Shown here: in pieces, positions 1 through 9,105 of the stretch
Layout of the letters: each line of letters begins with the position of its first letter
How positions within the stretch are numbered: the first letter of the stretch is position 1
DNA from: Nonomuraea purpurea
GTDB lineage: Bacteria; Actinomycetota; Actinomycetes; Streptosporangiales; Streptosporangiaceae
Assembly: GCF_042650645.1 (NCBI RefSeq)
Contig: NZ_JBHSBI010000001.1
Location: 186,001 to 250,000, forward strand
Reading direction: 5' to 3'
DNA length: 64,000 nt
Position numbers and translations under genes: made by a program
The notes under the pieces: model-generated
Told to the model about the DNA's origin: nothing
Databases searched by the model: none
The model's input: only the letters and a program-made list of their open reading frames with translations

Positions 1-665
1 CCCTCGAGCAGCGGGAACCGATCCGGGCTCGACATCTTCTTGCGCAGGAAACCATGGACGACCACCGCGTACCCGGTCAGGTCGGGCAGCAGCCGCGCGT
101 CCCGCAACTGCTGGATCTTCCGCTTGCGCGCGCCCTCGCTCAGGTCCAGCTTGTCGATGTTCAGGTCGCCCCGGTTGTTGATCAGGTCGCTGAACACCAT
201 GAGCTGATGCGCCTTGTCCGGCTGCCGCCGCGCATCGACCTGCTTGACCACGTAACGGAGGGCGCCCAGCACGTCCGACCCCTGGCCCTCGGTGGGGCAG
301 TCGAACAACTTCAGCGCCCTGGGCAGCACCTCGGTGATGCGGTGCGCCCTGACGCGGTCCTCGACGACGGGGTTGTCGTTGGGGTTCTCGGCCTGCGTGG
401 CGGCGATGGGCACGGGGTCCTGGCGGCAGGTGCTGCTCTCCGAGTTCCCGGTGACCGCCGCGAACGCGACCCAGTCGCACTGCTGGGCGAAGGCGGGGAG
501 CTTGGAGGAGACGTCGTTCCTGGAGGTGGCGGGGTCGGCGTAGCTGGTGGAGTCGACGATGACGCCGCAGACGCTCTTCGCCTCCGTACCGCACGCGGTC
601 ACCCCCGCCCCGACCAGACACAGCACCCCTAACACCGCCGCTGTTCGAGGTCCCGTCGTCATCAT
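1..665 (-). CDS. Putative secreted lipoprotein, 3' end outside the window
   Basis: The start ATG (663-665) overlaps the stop of the upstream coiled-coil gene as ATGA; a second ATG follows at 660-662. The N-terminus is a lipoprotein signal: a short basic/polar start, the hydrophobic run VLGVLCLVGAG, then lipobox VTAC with the acylated Cys at about residue 25. The mature part begins GTEAKSVCGVIVDSTSY and later has the hydrophobic strand LMVFSDLINNRGD. That layout resembles a von Willebrand A-type fold (an early Asp-Ser-Thr-Ser, then an SD strand), but no perfect MIDAS motif is visible. At least 221 residues are present. Function unknown; membrane-anchored and extracytoplasmic by the lipobox. 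Its partner is the coiled-coil protein, by translational coupling. Confidence 0.7.
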   Translation of the reverse strand, partial: MMTTGPRTAAVLGVLCLVGAGVTACGTEAKSVCGVIVDSTSYADPATSRNDVSSKLPAFAQQCDWVAFAAVTGNSESSTCRQDPVPIAATQAENPNDNPVVEDRVRAHRITEVLPRALKLFDCPTEGQGSDVLGALRYVVKQVDARRQPDKAHQLMVFSDLINNRGDLNIDKLDLSEGARKRKIQQLRDARLLPDLTGYAVVVHGFLRKKMSSPDRFPLLE

Positions 666-1504
666 CAGCCGTCCTCCCGGGTCTCTCGCCCGCCCGGGGG
701 CGCGTCAGCGACATCGCCGCGATCGGTGGGCTCAGGGGTCGAAGGCGGGGACGGAGGAAGCTGGCGGGGCCCGGCGGGCACCTCCCGGGGCATGACCTCG
801 GCGTGCCACACCTCGATGCGGTCCTCGACCTCGCGCAGGATCCGTGCGATCTCCTCCCGCCCCGAGATCGCCGTGGCCGTCTCCTCCGTGGCCTCCATCG
901 CGACGACCTCGCCCTTCCACAGCGGCGGGATCTCCTCCTTGCGCGGATGGACCTCAAGCACCCCGCCCTTGTAGGCGGCGATGTGCTGTTCGGCCCTGGC
1001 GTGCACGGCCTCCACCTCGTGGTCGCGCTCCAGCAGCGCGCTCTCCCACTCCTGGGTGAGATGCTCGATCCGGGCCCTGGCCCGCTGCACGCCGGCGTTG
1101 GCCTCCTCGACCAGGGCCCTGCGCCGCGCCTCGGCCCGCCGCACCCTGGCCTCCGCGATCGAGATGAACGGGTCCTGTTCGTCGCTCTCGTCCTCGGTCA
1201 GGGCGTGCCCGTTGACCGGCGGTTCCGGCCGGGTGCCGATACGGCCGAGCTCCCGCAGGATCACCTCGCGTTCGCCCAGAGCCCGCTCCAGCAACACGGC
1301 ACGCGTGGCCGCCAGTCGCCGATCGACCTCCGTGATCCGCTCCCGCGCCCTGGCCCGGATCTCGGTCACGAACGCGGGCTGGAAATCCGGATCCGTGAAC
1401 TCTCCCAGAGGGTGCCGGCGCGCGTCCCGCATCCCCTGCTGACGCGCCTGTTCGCGCTCGGTCAGCGGGTCGTCCCGCCTGAACAGCCGCGACAAGAACG
1501 CCAT
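665..1504 (-). CDS. Charged coiled-coil protein of unknown function
   Basis: 279 residues with no signal peptide or membrane span. It opens MAFLSRLFRRDDPLTEREQ; residues about 45-90 and 115-180 are long Ala/Arg/Glu-rich heptad stretches (for example EARVRRAEARRRALVEEAN) typical of extended coiled coils. The C-terminal about 40 residues are Pro/Gly-rich and probably disordered. No catalytic motif was recognised. Its stop overlaps the start of the downstream lipoprotein, so the two are likely produced together, perhaps as a cytoplasmic coiled-coil partner of a surface lipoprotein (inference). The 154 bp upstream separate it from the DUF5941 gene and hold no other ORF I can support. Confidence 0.65.
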   Translation of the reverse strand: MAFLSRLFRRDDPLTEREQARQQGMRDARRHPLGEFTDPDFQPAFVTEIRARARERITEVDRRLAATRAVLLERALGEREVILRELGRIGTRPEPPVNGHALTEDESDEQDPFISIAEARVRRAEARRRALVEEANAGVQRARARIEHLTQEWESALLERDHEVEAVHARAEQHIAAYKGGVLEVHPRKEEIPPLWKGEVVAMEATEETATAISGREEIARILREVEDRIEVWHAEVMPREVPAGPRQLPPSPPSTPEPTDRGDVADAPPGGRETREDG

Positions 1505-1658
1505 CCGCGTCTCCTGGCTCCAGCCGGACCGGCATTCGGCCCCGATGTCATTGAGCCCAGACTAATCCGCCATTTCCCGGAATGGCGGGCCCCCGAAAAC
1601 GTGGCGGCGCCGCAGAGCGAAGTCCTGCGGCGCCGCGAACGAAAACGGGAGCGGAGAA

Positions 1659-2378
1659 TCAGCCCTTCTCGGCCTCGCCGGTGGCCTGCTCCATGGCGTC
1701 TTCCGGCGACGCCTCCAGGTCCTGCTCGGCGTCGGCCCCCGCCTGAGCGGAGGCCTTGTCGAGGCGGACCCAGCTCGTCACGCTCTCCACCGCGAACAGC
1801 ACGAACAGGTACGCGGTCAGCACCGCCAGCACCGGCGTCAGCACGCCGAGGGCGGCGCCCCCGCCGATGATCAGCAGGCGCAGCTCCCAGCCGAGCCCCG
1901 CGTGGAACACCCAGGCGGGCGGCCAGATGCTCTGCCGGGTGCGGTAGACGGTGTCGTAGGTGTGGTAGCCCACGACGTACACCAGCACGAACAGCAGCCA
2001 CTTCGGCGCCTCGGCCGCCAGGCCGATCGCGATCATGGTGAAGAACTCGGCACCGCGCAGCAGCGGCGGAGTGAGCCAGTCGAAGCGGCCCAGGTGGTCG
2101 CGCGGCGCGGTGGGCAGCACGAGCACCAGGACGATCAGCACGGGCACGAGCAGGATCGGGCCGGGCTGGAGGAGGCCGGCGACGGTGAGGGCGATGACGG
2201 CCAGGAGGGCGACGAGCGTGGCGGGCACGGGCGGCAGGCCCTTGCCGAGCTTGCCGGCCAGCACGTTGGCGAGCGGTCCGTCATCACGGTAGGCGAGCAG
2301 GCGGGCGGTCTGGATGCGGCGGCGTTCCTCGTCGGGGTCCGGCGTGGGGGCGGCCATGGCCTGCGGTTGGGTGATCAT
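1659..2378 (-). CDS. Membrane protein, DUF5941-like
   Basis: 239 residues. The start ATG (2376-2378) overlaps the stop of the CDP-alcohol phosphatidyltransferase gene (ATGA), so it is translated as the second member of that pair. About four or five hydrophobic segments lie between residues 45 and 190 (for example VPATLVALLAVIALTVAGLL). A conserved-looking core, LGRFDWLTPPLLRGAEF...YHTYDTVYR, precedes an acidic Ala/Glu tail. From memory, related actinobacteria carry this domain fused behind a CDP-alcohol phosphatidyltransferase; here the two are separate overlapping genes. Probably a membrane partner of that enzyme; the family name is from recall. Confidence 0.65.
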   Translation of the reverse strand: MITQPQAMAAPTPDPDEERRRIQTARLLAYRDDGPLANVLAGKLGKGLPPVPATLVALLAVIALTVAGLLQPGPILLVPVLIVLVLVLPTAPRDHLGRFDWLTPPLLRGAEFFTMIAIGLAAEAPKWLLFVLVYVVGYHTYDTVYRTRQSIWPPAWVFHAGLGWELRLLIIGGGAALGVLTPVLAVLTAYLFVLFAVESVTSWVRLDKASAQAGADAEQDLEASPEDAMEQATGEAEKG

Positions 2379-3916
2379 ACGAGCGACCTCATGAGGCGTC
2401 CGGTGAGGGTGTAGGCGGCGGCGACGGAGCCCCAGATCACCAGCGTCAGGAAGGTGATCCGGGCGTCGAAGAGGGCGGCGGTGATCGCGATGGCCGCGAA
2501 CCGCTCGCCGATGGGGAACACGATCATCTTGCGCGCCCAGTGGACGGCGCGGAACTTGCCGGCCTTGGTCCACATCTTGAGCACGCCCCTCAGACCCTGG
2601 CTGCGCTCCTCTTTGCGGCGCACGAGCGCCTGGCGCAGGTCACGGTCGTCGGGGGAGTCCAGCGGCACCGTGGGCAGCTTGGACGGGGGCTTGCGGCGGC
2701 GGTTGGCCGCGCCGAAGGAGAAGTCGAGCAGGTGACGCACCGACTGCAGGCCGATGGCGGCCAGCGCCAGGATCCAGATGTCGTCGCCGTTGCCGGAGAC
2801 CACCCAGCCGACGGCCAGGCCGGCGAAGACGACGTACTCCTTGAACCGGTCGAACGTCGCGTCCAGCCAGGCCCCCAGGACGCCGAACTTGCGGGCGTAG
2901 CGGGCGACCTGTCCGTCGACGCAGTCGAAGACGAACGCGAAGTAGATCAGCACGCCGCCGAGCACCATCCACGGGCGGTCGCCCGTGGCGAAACAGGCGG
3001 CGGCGGCCACGCCCAGAACGATCGAGATGAGCGTCACCTGGTTGGGCGTCAGCCCCCGCCTGGCCGCCCAGCGGGCGATGAAGCGGGAGTAGGTGGAGAC
3101 GAAGTAGGTGGTGAAGAAGCCGTCGGCGCCCTTGACCGCGTTGTTGAGCCTGGCGCGGTCTTCGTTGATGGCCGCCATCTCGGGCCCGGCCTCGTTGACC
3201 TCTTCCTGGGTGGTGACCCGGCGGTAGAACAGGTCGCGGCGGCCCCTGATGCCGACCGACACGCCGTTGCGCACCAGGCCGAACACGATGAGCTGCACCA
3301 GGTCGTCGTCGGCGCCGAAGGTGTGGGCCATGGCGGCCAGCTCACGGCAGGTCTCGGCGAGGACGGGCGCGTTGCGCGTGCTCACGTGGAGCGGGCCGAG
3401 CAGCACGGCGTTGGGCCTGGTCACACCGTGGGTGGCGGTGCCCACCGACACTACGCGCGACTTGCCGACGCGGGCCCTGACGAGCAGCCCCTCGACGGTT
3501 TCGCGGCCGATCTCGGGGTCGGCCTCGTCGATCGGGACGCTCTCCTCCGGGCCGGTGTCCTCAGGGGTGTTGTCCTCCTGCGCCTCCTCAGTCGTCCCGA
3601 AGCGTGCCTCCTTGGCGACGAGCGCCAGCGCACCGCGCTTGGACTTGGTGATCTGGTAGATCAGCTCGTCGTGGACGACCGAGTTTTCGGGGATGATGAA
3701 CAGGCTCTCCGTTGCGGAATCTGCGACGTCGGCCAGGTCGCGCAGCATGGCGGCCACGTCACCTGACTGGACCGTGGCGAACTGCGGATCGACAGAGGCG
3801 AGCTGGCTGCGCAGCCGCTCGGCCACGGTGGGATTGCCGGGCAGCGCGGCCAGCCTCAGGCCGGTCGGAGAGGTGTCGGGGCCGGGCGAGGCGCCCAGCA
3901 GGACCACGCGGGTCAT
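2375..3916 (-). CDS. CDP-alcohol phosphatidyltransferase family protein
   Basis: 513 residues. ATG 3914-3916 is preceded by AAAGGGAG and opens MTRVVLLGASPG; an alternative start 36 nt upstream is less likely. The C-terminal half has the complete family signature D-x2-D-G-x2-A-R-x8-G-x3-D-x3-D in DCVDGQVARYARKFGVL followed by GAWLDATFD, in a membrane region with about six spans. These enzymes transfer a phospho-alcohol from a CDP-activated donor at the cytoplasmic membrane. The N-terminal about 280 residues are soluble (MTRVVLLGASPG to the VEGLLVRARVG region) and may be a degenerate nucleotidyltransferase-like regulatory domain. Substrate unknown; long for the family, so unlikely to be plain PgsA or PIP synthase. 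Confidence 0.85.
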   Translation of the reverse strand: MTRVVLLGASPGPDTSPTGLRLAALPGNPTVAERLRSQLASVDPQFATVQSGDVAAMLRDLADVADSATESLFIIPENSVVHDELIYQITKSKRGALALVAKEARFGTTEEAQEDNTPEDTGPEESVPIDEADPEIGRETVEGLLVRARVGKSRVVSVGTATHGVTRPNAVLLGPLHVSTRNAPVLAETCRELAAMAHTFGADDDLVQLIVFGLVRNGVSVGIRGRRDLFYRRVTTQEEVNEAGPEMAAINEDRARLNNAVKGADGFFTTYFVSTYSRFIARWAARRGLTPNQVTLISIVLGVAAAACFATGDRPWMVLGGVLIYFAFVFDCVDGQVARYARKFGVLGAWLDATFDRFKEYVVFAGLAVGWVVSGNGDDIWILALAAIGLQSVRHLLDFSFGAANRRRKPPSKLPTVPLDSPDDRDLRQALVRRKEERSQGLRGVLKMWTKAGKFRAVHWARKMIVFPIGERFAAIAITAALFDARITFLTLVIWGSVAAAYTLTGRLMRSLV

Positions 3917-4055
3917 GACTCCCTTTCGAGGCGGTAGCGGGGGGTTGAACAACGGGTGATGCGGGGACAGACGTCAAAGTCTAGTGAGGATCACGTAAAG
4001 TCGCGTCATCAGAGCATGCCCGTTACCCGACTTGGGACGGCCGTAAGATGTTCGA

Positions 4056-4790
4056 GTGAGTCTCTACCGTGACGAAGGCGTGGTGCTGCGCACTCAGAAG
4101 CTCGGGGAGGCCGACCGTATCGTCACCATCCTGGCAAAGCGTACCGGCAAGATCCGCGCGGTGGCGAAGGGCGTGCGCCGCACCACGTCGCGCTTCGGGG
4201 CGCGGCTGGAGCCGTTCACCCACGTCGACCTGCAGCTTCACACGGGCCGGACGCTCGACGTCGTCACCCAGGCGGAGACCATCAGGCCCTACGGCGAGGC
4301 GCTGGCCGCCGACTATCCCCGCTACACCGCGGGCAGCGCGATGCTGGAGACGGCCGACCGGCTGACGCACGGCGAGAAAGAGCCTGCGCTGCGGCAGTTC
4401 CTGCTGCTGGTGGGCGGTCTGCGGACACTGGCCGACCGGGGCCACGAGGCCAGGCTGGTGCTGGACGCCTACTTCCTGCGCTCGCTGGCCGTGGCGGGCT
4501 ACGCCCCGGCGCTGGACGCGTGCGCCAAGTGCCGGACACCGGCGATCAGGGCGTTCGCCATCGTCGCGGGCGGCGTGGTGTGCGGGGCGTGCCGTCCCGC
4601 GGGCGCGGCCGTGCCCGCGAGCGAGACGATCGGGCTGATGACGGCGCTGCTGCGCGGCGACTGGGCCACCGCCGACGCCTCCGAGTCACGCCACCGCAGC
4701 GAGTGCAGCGGACTCGTCGCCGCATATCTGCAATGGCACCTCGAACACGGAATACGCTCTCTCCGACACGTCGAAAGGGAGCCTGCGTGA
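4056..4790 (+). CDS. recO: DNA repair protein RecO
   Basis: 244 residues from a GTG start. N-terminal OB-fold (VSLYRDEGVVLRTQKLGEAD), helical middle, and a C-terminal zinc site CAKC (Cys156, Cys159) ... CGAC (Cys176, Cys179). RecO binds ssDNA and works with RecR and RecF to load RecA past SSB in gap repair. Normal length for actinobacteria. Its stop overlaps the uppS GTG start (GTGA), the usual recO-uppS order in high-GC Gram-positives. Transcribed away from the CDP-alcohol transferase gene, with about 140 bp between the two starts. Confidence 0.96.
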   Translation: MSLYRDEGVVLRTQKLGEADRIVTILAKRTGKIRAVAKGVRRTTSRFGARLEPFTHVDLQLHTGRTLDVVTQAETIRPYGEALAADYPRYTAGSAMLETADRLTHGEKEPALRQFLLLVGGLRTLADRGHEARLVLDAYFLRSLAVAGYAPALDACAKCRTPAIRAFAIVAGGVVCGACRPAGAAVPASETIGLMTALLRGDWATADASESRHRSECSGLVAAYLQWHLEHGIRSLRHVEREPA

Positions 4791-5560
4791 ACGTTCGATC
4801 TCCGTCCCCACACCCTTCGGGGGCCACACCGCCGCCGATCCCGCGCGATCTGGTGCCCCAGCACGTGGCCATCGTCATGGACGGCAACGGCCGCTGGGCC
4901 AAGGCGCGTGGCCTGCCGCGCACCGAGGGGCACAAAGCAGGCGAGGCCTCGCTGTTCGACGTCATCGAGGGCGCCCTTGAGCTGGGCATCCCCTACCTGA
5001 GCGCCTACGCCTTCTCCACCGAGAACTGGAAGCGGTCGCCCGACGAGGTGCGCTTCCTCATGGGGTTCAACCGCGACGTCATCAGGCGGCGGCGTGACGA
5101 GCTCAACGCCATGGGCGTGCGCGTGCGCTGGGCGGGCAGGCCGGGGCGGCTGTGGAAGAGCGTGATCTCCGAACTGCAGACCGCCGAGGAGATGACGACC
5201 TCCAACCGCAAGCTGACGTTGCAGTTCTGCGTCAATTACGGCGGGCAGGCGGAAATCATCGACGCGGCGCTCAAACTGGCCCAGGACATCGCGGCCGGCC
5301 GGGTCAAGCCGTCGAAGGTCAACGAGAAGGTCTTCGCCCGCTACCTCGACGAGCCCGAGATCCCGCCGGTCGACCTGTTCCTGCGCTCGTCGGGGGAGCA
5401 GCGCTTCTCCAACTTCCTGCTGTGGCAGTCGGCCTACGCCGAGATGGTCTTCCTCGACCGGCTGTGGCCCGACTTCGACCGCAGGGACCTGTGGGAGGGG
5501 TGCGAGATCTACGCCAAGCGCGACAGGAGGTACGGCGGAGCTGTCCCGAACCAGGTCTAG
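4787..5560 (+). CDS. uppS: Isoprenyl transferase (undecaprenyl/decaprenyl diphosphate synthase, cis type)
   Basis: 257 residues. The GTG at 4787 overlaps the recO stop and has GAAAGGGA 8 nt upstream; longer in-frame starts inside recO are not credible. Catalytic motif MDGNGRWA carries Asp32; ASLFDVIEGALELG, YAFSTENWKRS, NYGGQAEI, LFLRSSGEQRFSNFLLWQ and AYAEMVFLDRLWPDFD are all family blocks. It condenses isopentenyl diphosphate in cis to make the polyprenyl diphosphate that becomes the peptidoglycan and arabinogalactan carrier lipid. The C-terminus (RRYGGAVPNQV) overlaps by 4 bp the stop of the convergent AraC gene. Confidence 0.96.
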   Translation: MNVRSPSPHPSGATPPPIPRDLVPQHVAIVMDGNGRWAKARGLPRTEGHKAGEASLFDVIEGALELGIPYLSAYAFSTENWKRSPDEVRFLMGFNRDVIRRRRDELNAMGVRVRWAGRPGRLWKSVISELQTAEEMTTSNRKLTLQFCVNYGGQAEIIDAALKLAQDIAAGRVKPSKVNEKVFARYLDEPEIPPVDLFLRSSGEQRFSNFLLWQSAYAEMVFLDRLWPDFDRRDLWEGCEIYAKRDRRYGGAVPNQV

Positions 5561-6474
5561 GTCGTCGTCTCGCCTCGGTAGCGGCCCGGCGGCGTGCCGA
5601 ACTCCCGCTTGAACGCCTTGGCGAAGGCGAATTCCGAGGCGTAACCGCTCCGTTCCGCGATCGAGCGCAGCGGCAGGTCCGAGTCGCGCAGCAGCCGCGC
5701 GGCCGTGGTCATGCGCCACCAGGTCAGGTACGCCAGCGGCGGCGTGCCCACCTTGCCCGCGAACCGCTGCGCGAACGCCGCCCGCGACAGCCCCGCACGG
5801 GCGGCCAGCGACTGGACCGTCCACGGGTGGGCCGGACACTGGTGGATGGCCCGCAGCGCCTCGCTGACCGCCGCGTCGCGCAGGGCCGCGCCCCAGCCGG
5901 TTTCCGGGTCGGGCCGGCTGTCGTACCAGGCGCGCAGGACGTACAGGAGCAGCAGATCGAGCAGCGCCGCCATGGCGGCGTCGGAGCCGGGGCCGGAGGC
6001 GGCGTCGAGCTCGTGGCCGAGCAGCTCGATCGTGCCGCGCAACGACGGGTGGCGGCCGATCCTGGCCGGGATGTGCATGACGTCGGGCAGCTCGGCCAGC
6101 AGCGGATGGGGCCTGAACCGGTCGAGCCGGTACGCCCCGCACAACATCTCGGTCGCGGGCCCAGGGCCTTCACGGTGCAGGCGGCCGACGGGGGAGCCGT
6201 CACGAAACTCGGGCACGGCCTCGACCAGCGGGGTCGTGGTCGCGTCGGCCAGCCCGTGGCCCAGCTCGCGCGGCAGGAACACCACGTCGCCCACGCCCAG
6301 CGCCACGGGGTCGCCGCTCGGGGGCAGCAGCCAGCACGAGCCCTGAAGGATCACGTGGCAGCCCGCGCCCTGCTGCGGCCGGAAGCGCACACCCCAGGGT
6401 GCGCGGACGCGGGTGCGGGCGGCGTGGGGCATCCCCGTGCGCATGGCGGTGATCGCGTCGCTGAGCACGTCCAT
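5557..6474 (-). CDS. AraC family regulator with cupin sensor
   Basis: 305 residues from ATG 6472-6474 (MDVLSDAITAMRTGMPH). The N-terminal half is the cupin-type AraC_binding2-like domain (WGVRFRPQQGAGCHVILQG). The C-terminal about 100 residues hold two helix-turn-helix motifs (WTVQSLAARAGLSRAAFAQR and LRSIAERSGYASEFAFAKAF) and the AraC signature FKREFGTPPGRYR. It is divergent from the saccharopine-dehydrogenase-like gene with 127 bp between starts, so that gene is its most likely target (inference from layout). Effector unknown. Confidence 0.92.
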   Translation of the reverse strand: MDVLSDAITAMRTGMPHAARTRVRAPWGVRFRPQQGAGCHVILQGSCWLLPPSGDPVALGVGDVVFLPRELGHGLADATTTPLVEAVPEFRDGSPVGRLHREGPGPATEMLCGAYRLDRFRPHPLLAELPDVMHIPARIGRHPSLRGTIELLGHELDAASGPGSDAAMAALLDLLLLYVLRAWYDSRPDPETGWGAALRDAAVSEALRAIHQCPAHPWTVQSLAARAGLSRAAFAQRFAGKVGTPPLAYLTWWRMTTAARLLRDSDLPLRSIAERSGYASEFAFAKAFKREFGTPPGRYRGETTT

Positions 6475-6601
6475 GTTCCCAAGGTATCGGCGTAGGTTCG
6501 GCCGCCGGACGATCGGACATGGGCGCCGGAGCCTCGGACATGGGCCGCCCGCGCCCACCCTCCTACGGTCGGAACTGGGACAACCGAAGGAGGAACGAGC
6601 G

Positions 6602-7639
6602 ATGAGGATCGCTGTGCACGGGGCGAGCGGTTTCACCGGGCGTCTCACAGTGGCGGAGGTACTGCGCCGGGGGCTGACCCCGGTGCTCGTCGGGCGGGAC
6701 GAGGACCGCCTGCGCAAGGCCGCCGCCGAGGCGGGCGCCGACGGGGCGGACATCCGGGTGGCGTCGCTGGACGAGCTGACCGGGGCGCTGCGGGGCTGCG
6801 ACGCCGTGATCAACTGCGCGGGGCCCTTCACCCTGCTGGGAGAGCCGGTGGTCAGGGCCGCGATCGCGGCAGGGGCGCACTACGTGGACACCACCGGCGA
6901 GCAGCGCTACATCGGGCGGGTGCTGGACGGGTTCTGGGAGGATGCGCGGCGGGCGGGGGTCTCGGTGGTGCCCGCCATGGCCGACGACGGCGGGCCCGGG
7001 GACATGATCGCCCATCTGACGGCCGCCAGGCTCGGGGTGGTGGACGAGATGGTGGTCGCGGACCTGCGGCACCCCGCAGGCGGGTCGCGGGGGACCGCGC
7101 GGTCGATGGCGGCGGTGTTCGCGGAGGGGCCGCTGGAGTACGAGGACGGCGCCTGGCGCACGGCGGCCCCACCCCCGGACGCCGGGCCCCCGAGAGCGTC
7201 CGGCGGGCCGGTTTCCCTGGCCGTCCCAGGCGAGCCCGGCCAGGCGCCCGTCTCGGTGTTCGCGCTCCCCGGCGTCGTCACCGTGCCCCGCCACGTCCGC
7301 GCCCGCCGCGTCCGCAGCGTGATCCGCTCGGAGGTGGCCGCCATGTTCTCGAGCCTGACCCCGGACGTCGTCGACGCCGTCCCCGAGACCGTGGACCCGC
7401 AGACCAGGAGCGCGTCGCGCTGGCTGATGCTGGCCGAGGCCACGGGACCGGACGGGCGGCGGTCCCGCGGCTGGGTGACGGGCTCCGACGGATACGGGAC
7501 GACCGCCGTGATCGCCGTGGAGGGCGCCCGCCGCCTGGTCGCCGACGGCGCTCCGGCCGGCACGCTGACACCGGCGCAGGCGTTCGACCCCGAGAGCTTC
7601 CTGAACCACCTCGGCGTCACCTGGCAGGTGTTAGGGTGA
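6602..7639 (+). CDS. Saccharopine dehydrogenase-like NAD(P)-binding protein
   Basis: 345 residues. ATG at 6602 follows the strong site AAGGAGG (about 6588-6594). Rossmann N-terminus MRIAVHGASGFTGRLTVAE with GxxGxxG-type loop, then DAVINCAGPF and GAHYVDTTGEQRYI, which are hallmarks of the Sacchrp_dh_NADP / trans-acting enoyl reductase-like superfamily. Members reduce enoyl or related intermediates or are uncharacterised; the substrate cannot be read from sequence. Probably controlled by the divergent AraC gene. A 9-bp hairpin follows downstream. Confidence 0.85.
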   Translation: MRIAVHGASGFTGRLTVAEVLRRGLTPVLVGRDEDRLRKAAAEAGADGADIRVASLDELTGALRGCDAVINCAGPFTLLGEPVVRAAIAAGAHYVDTTGEQRYIGRVLDGFWEDARRAGVSVVPAMADDGGPGDMIAHLTAARLGVVDEMVVADLRHPAGGSRGTARSMAAVFAEGPLEYEDGAWRTAAPPPDAGPPRASGGPVSLAVPGEPGQAPVSVFALPGVVTVPRHVRARRVRSVIRSEVAAMFSSLTPDVVDAVPETVDPQTRSASRWLMLAEATGPDGRRSRGWVTGSDGYGTTAVIAVEGARRLVADGAPAGTLTPAQAFDPESFLNHLGVTWQVLG

Positions 7640-7693
7640 GCGCGACAACATCATCAGCTTGTCAGCGCCCGGTAGGTCGGTGGAGCGCGCTGG

Positions 7694-7717
7694 CGTGCTC
7701 GCTCGGTCGCGAGCACG
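7694..7717 (+). terminator. Hairpin after the saccharopine-dehydrogenase-like gene
   Basis: CGTGCTCGC and GCGAGCACG form a perfect 9-bp stem with a 6-nt loop, 55 nt after the stop at 7639. There is no following T tract, so termination is plausible rather than shown. The rest of the 144-bp gap to the next gene holds its ribosome-binding site and nothing else supported. Confidence 0.4.
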
Positions 7718-7783
7718 GCCAGTCATGCCTCCGGGCAGGATCGTGGTCGTGTGCGTGGCCGAGCCCGACACGAAAGGACCGCG

Positions 7784-8452
7784 ATGTCCACCGACCAGTT
7801 CGGGCTCTCCGAGGGCGACTACGTCCCCGACCCCGACCGTGACACCGCCATTCTGCTCGACGGCTTCTACGACCACATCGCCGCGATCCTGCGGGCACAC
7901 GCGCTGCCCGCCGATCTCGTGACCGCGATGCGGGCCCGTCAGGACGAGCTCGAAGCGGCCAACCAGCACCTGATCATCGATGAGCCGGCCCGGTACAACC
8001 TGCGCATGACCGTGGCCCTGGTGGCCGCCTACGAGTCCCTGCGTCCGCGGCTTGGTGACGACGCGGCGATCGACGCCGTGCGCGTGGCGTTCATCGGACC
8101 GCTGAGCGACTCCATGAAAGCGGGCACCAGGGCGATGCTGGACGCCGCGCCCGACCCCTTCCAGGCCATGGTGGCCATGTCGAAGTCGCGCGAGGAGCAC
8201 GCGTTCGGGCAGGGCTTCATCTTCGAGCGGGCCGTCGACGACGACCGGCGTTACCACCTCGACGTGCGCCGGTGCTTCTACCACGACGTGCTGGTCGCCA
8301 ACGACGCGCCTGAGCTGACGCCGGCCATGTGCGAGTTCGACGCCAACTGGATCGAGGCCATCGATCCGGAAGCGCACGGTTTCCGCTTCGAGCGGCGCAC
8401 CACGATCGGCCTGGGCGGCAGCCACTGCCCGTTCCACTTCAGCCGCGACTGA
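7784..8452 (+). CDS. L-2-amino-thiazoline-4-carboxylic acid hydrolase-like protein
   Basis: 222 residues. ATG at 7784 is preceded by GAAAGGA. The C-terminal half carries the family pattern: YHLDVRRCFYHDVL, the Cys/Asp segment APELTPAMCEFDANW, and TIGLGGSHCPFHF. The founding member opens the thiazoline ring in L-cysteine synthesis from ATC in Pseudomonas. In actinobacteria the family is widespread and mostly untested, so the exact substrate is uncertain. Cytoplasmic, no signal peptide. Confidence 0.75.
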   Translation: MSTDQFGLSEGDYVPDPDRDTAILLDGFYDHIAAILRAHALPADLVTAMRARQDELEAANQHLIIDEPARYNLRMTVALVAAYESLRPRLGDDAAIDAVRVAFIGPLSDSMKAGTRAMLDAAPDPFQAMVAMSKSREEHAFGQGFIFERAVDDDRRYHLDVRRCFYHDVLVANDAPELTPAMCEFDANWIEAIDPEAHGFRFERRTTIGLGGSHCPFHFSRD

Positions 8453-8485
8453 CGCCGTGAGGTGGCCGCCGCGCCTGTTCCCCGG

Positions 8486-9034
8486 TCAGGCGCGGCGGCG
8501 GGCGCGGTAGGCCGCCACGTGCATGCGGTTGCCGCACGTGCGGCTGTCGCAGTAGACCCGCGACCGGTTGCGTGACTCGTCCACGAAAACGCGGTCGCAG
8601 TCGGGGGCCGAGCAGGTGCGCAGCCGCTCGGCCTCCCCCTCCACCAGCAGGTGTGCCAGCGCCACCCCGCAGTCGGCGGCCACGTGCTCGGCGAGCGTCG
8701 AGTCGGCGGCGAAGTAGTGCATGTGCAGCGGATGGCCGTCGTGCTCGGTGAGCCTCGGCGTGATGCTGGTCTCGGAGAGCAGGGCGTTGAGCAGGCGGAC
8801 GGCGGCCGCCTGGTCCTTGGAGATGAAGACGCGGTGGAAGGCCTCGCGCACGAGGCGCACCTGCCCCAGATCCCGTGGTGTGAGGGCGGTGACGCCGCTG
8901 ATCTGGCGGGACTCCACGAATGCCCGAAGTTCGGCCAGGCTGGGCAGGCCCTCGTCACCGCCCGTGGACGGCGAGGTATTGACCAGTTCGACAACGGTGG
9001 CCAGAGAATGCACCATGTCATGGCCAAACGGCAT
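8486..9034 (-). CDS. CGNR zinc-finger protein with ABATE domain
   Basis: 182 residues. N-terminal ABATE region (MPFGHDMVHSLATVVELVNT ... LRLVREAFHRVF-type helices) followed by the C-terminal zinc finger: C-S-A-P-D-C, then YCDSRTCGNRMHVAAYRARR, which contains the diagnostic CGNR tetrapeptide and four Cys. The family is thought to be a stress-type DNA-binding regulator. Divergent from the EamA transporter with 71 bp between starts, suggesting it controls that exporter (inference). Confidence 0.9.
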   Translation of the reverse strand: MPFGHDMVHSLATVVELVNTSPSTGGDEGLPSLAELRAFVESRQISGVTALTPRDLGQVRLVREAFHRVFISKDQAAAVRLLNALLSETSITPRLTEHDGHPLHMHYFAADSTLAEHVAADCGVALAHLLVEGEAERLRTCSAPDCDRVFVDESRNRSRVYCDSRTCGNRMHVAAYRARRRA

Positions 9035-9105
9035 GTTGACTCCTGTCTGCGCCTGGTTCTAGCGTGGTCGCAGCGTATCTGCTGAGTGGGCGTCGAAGGG
9101 TTTTC

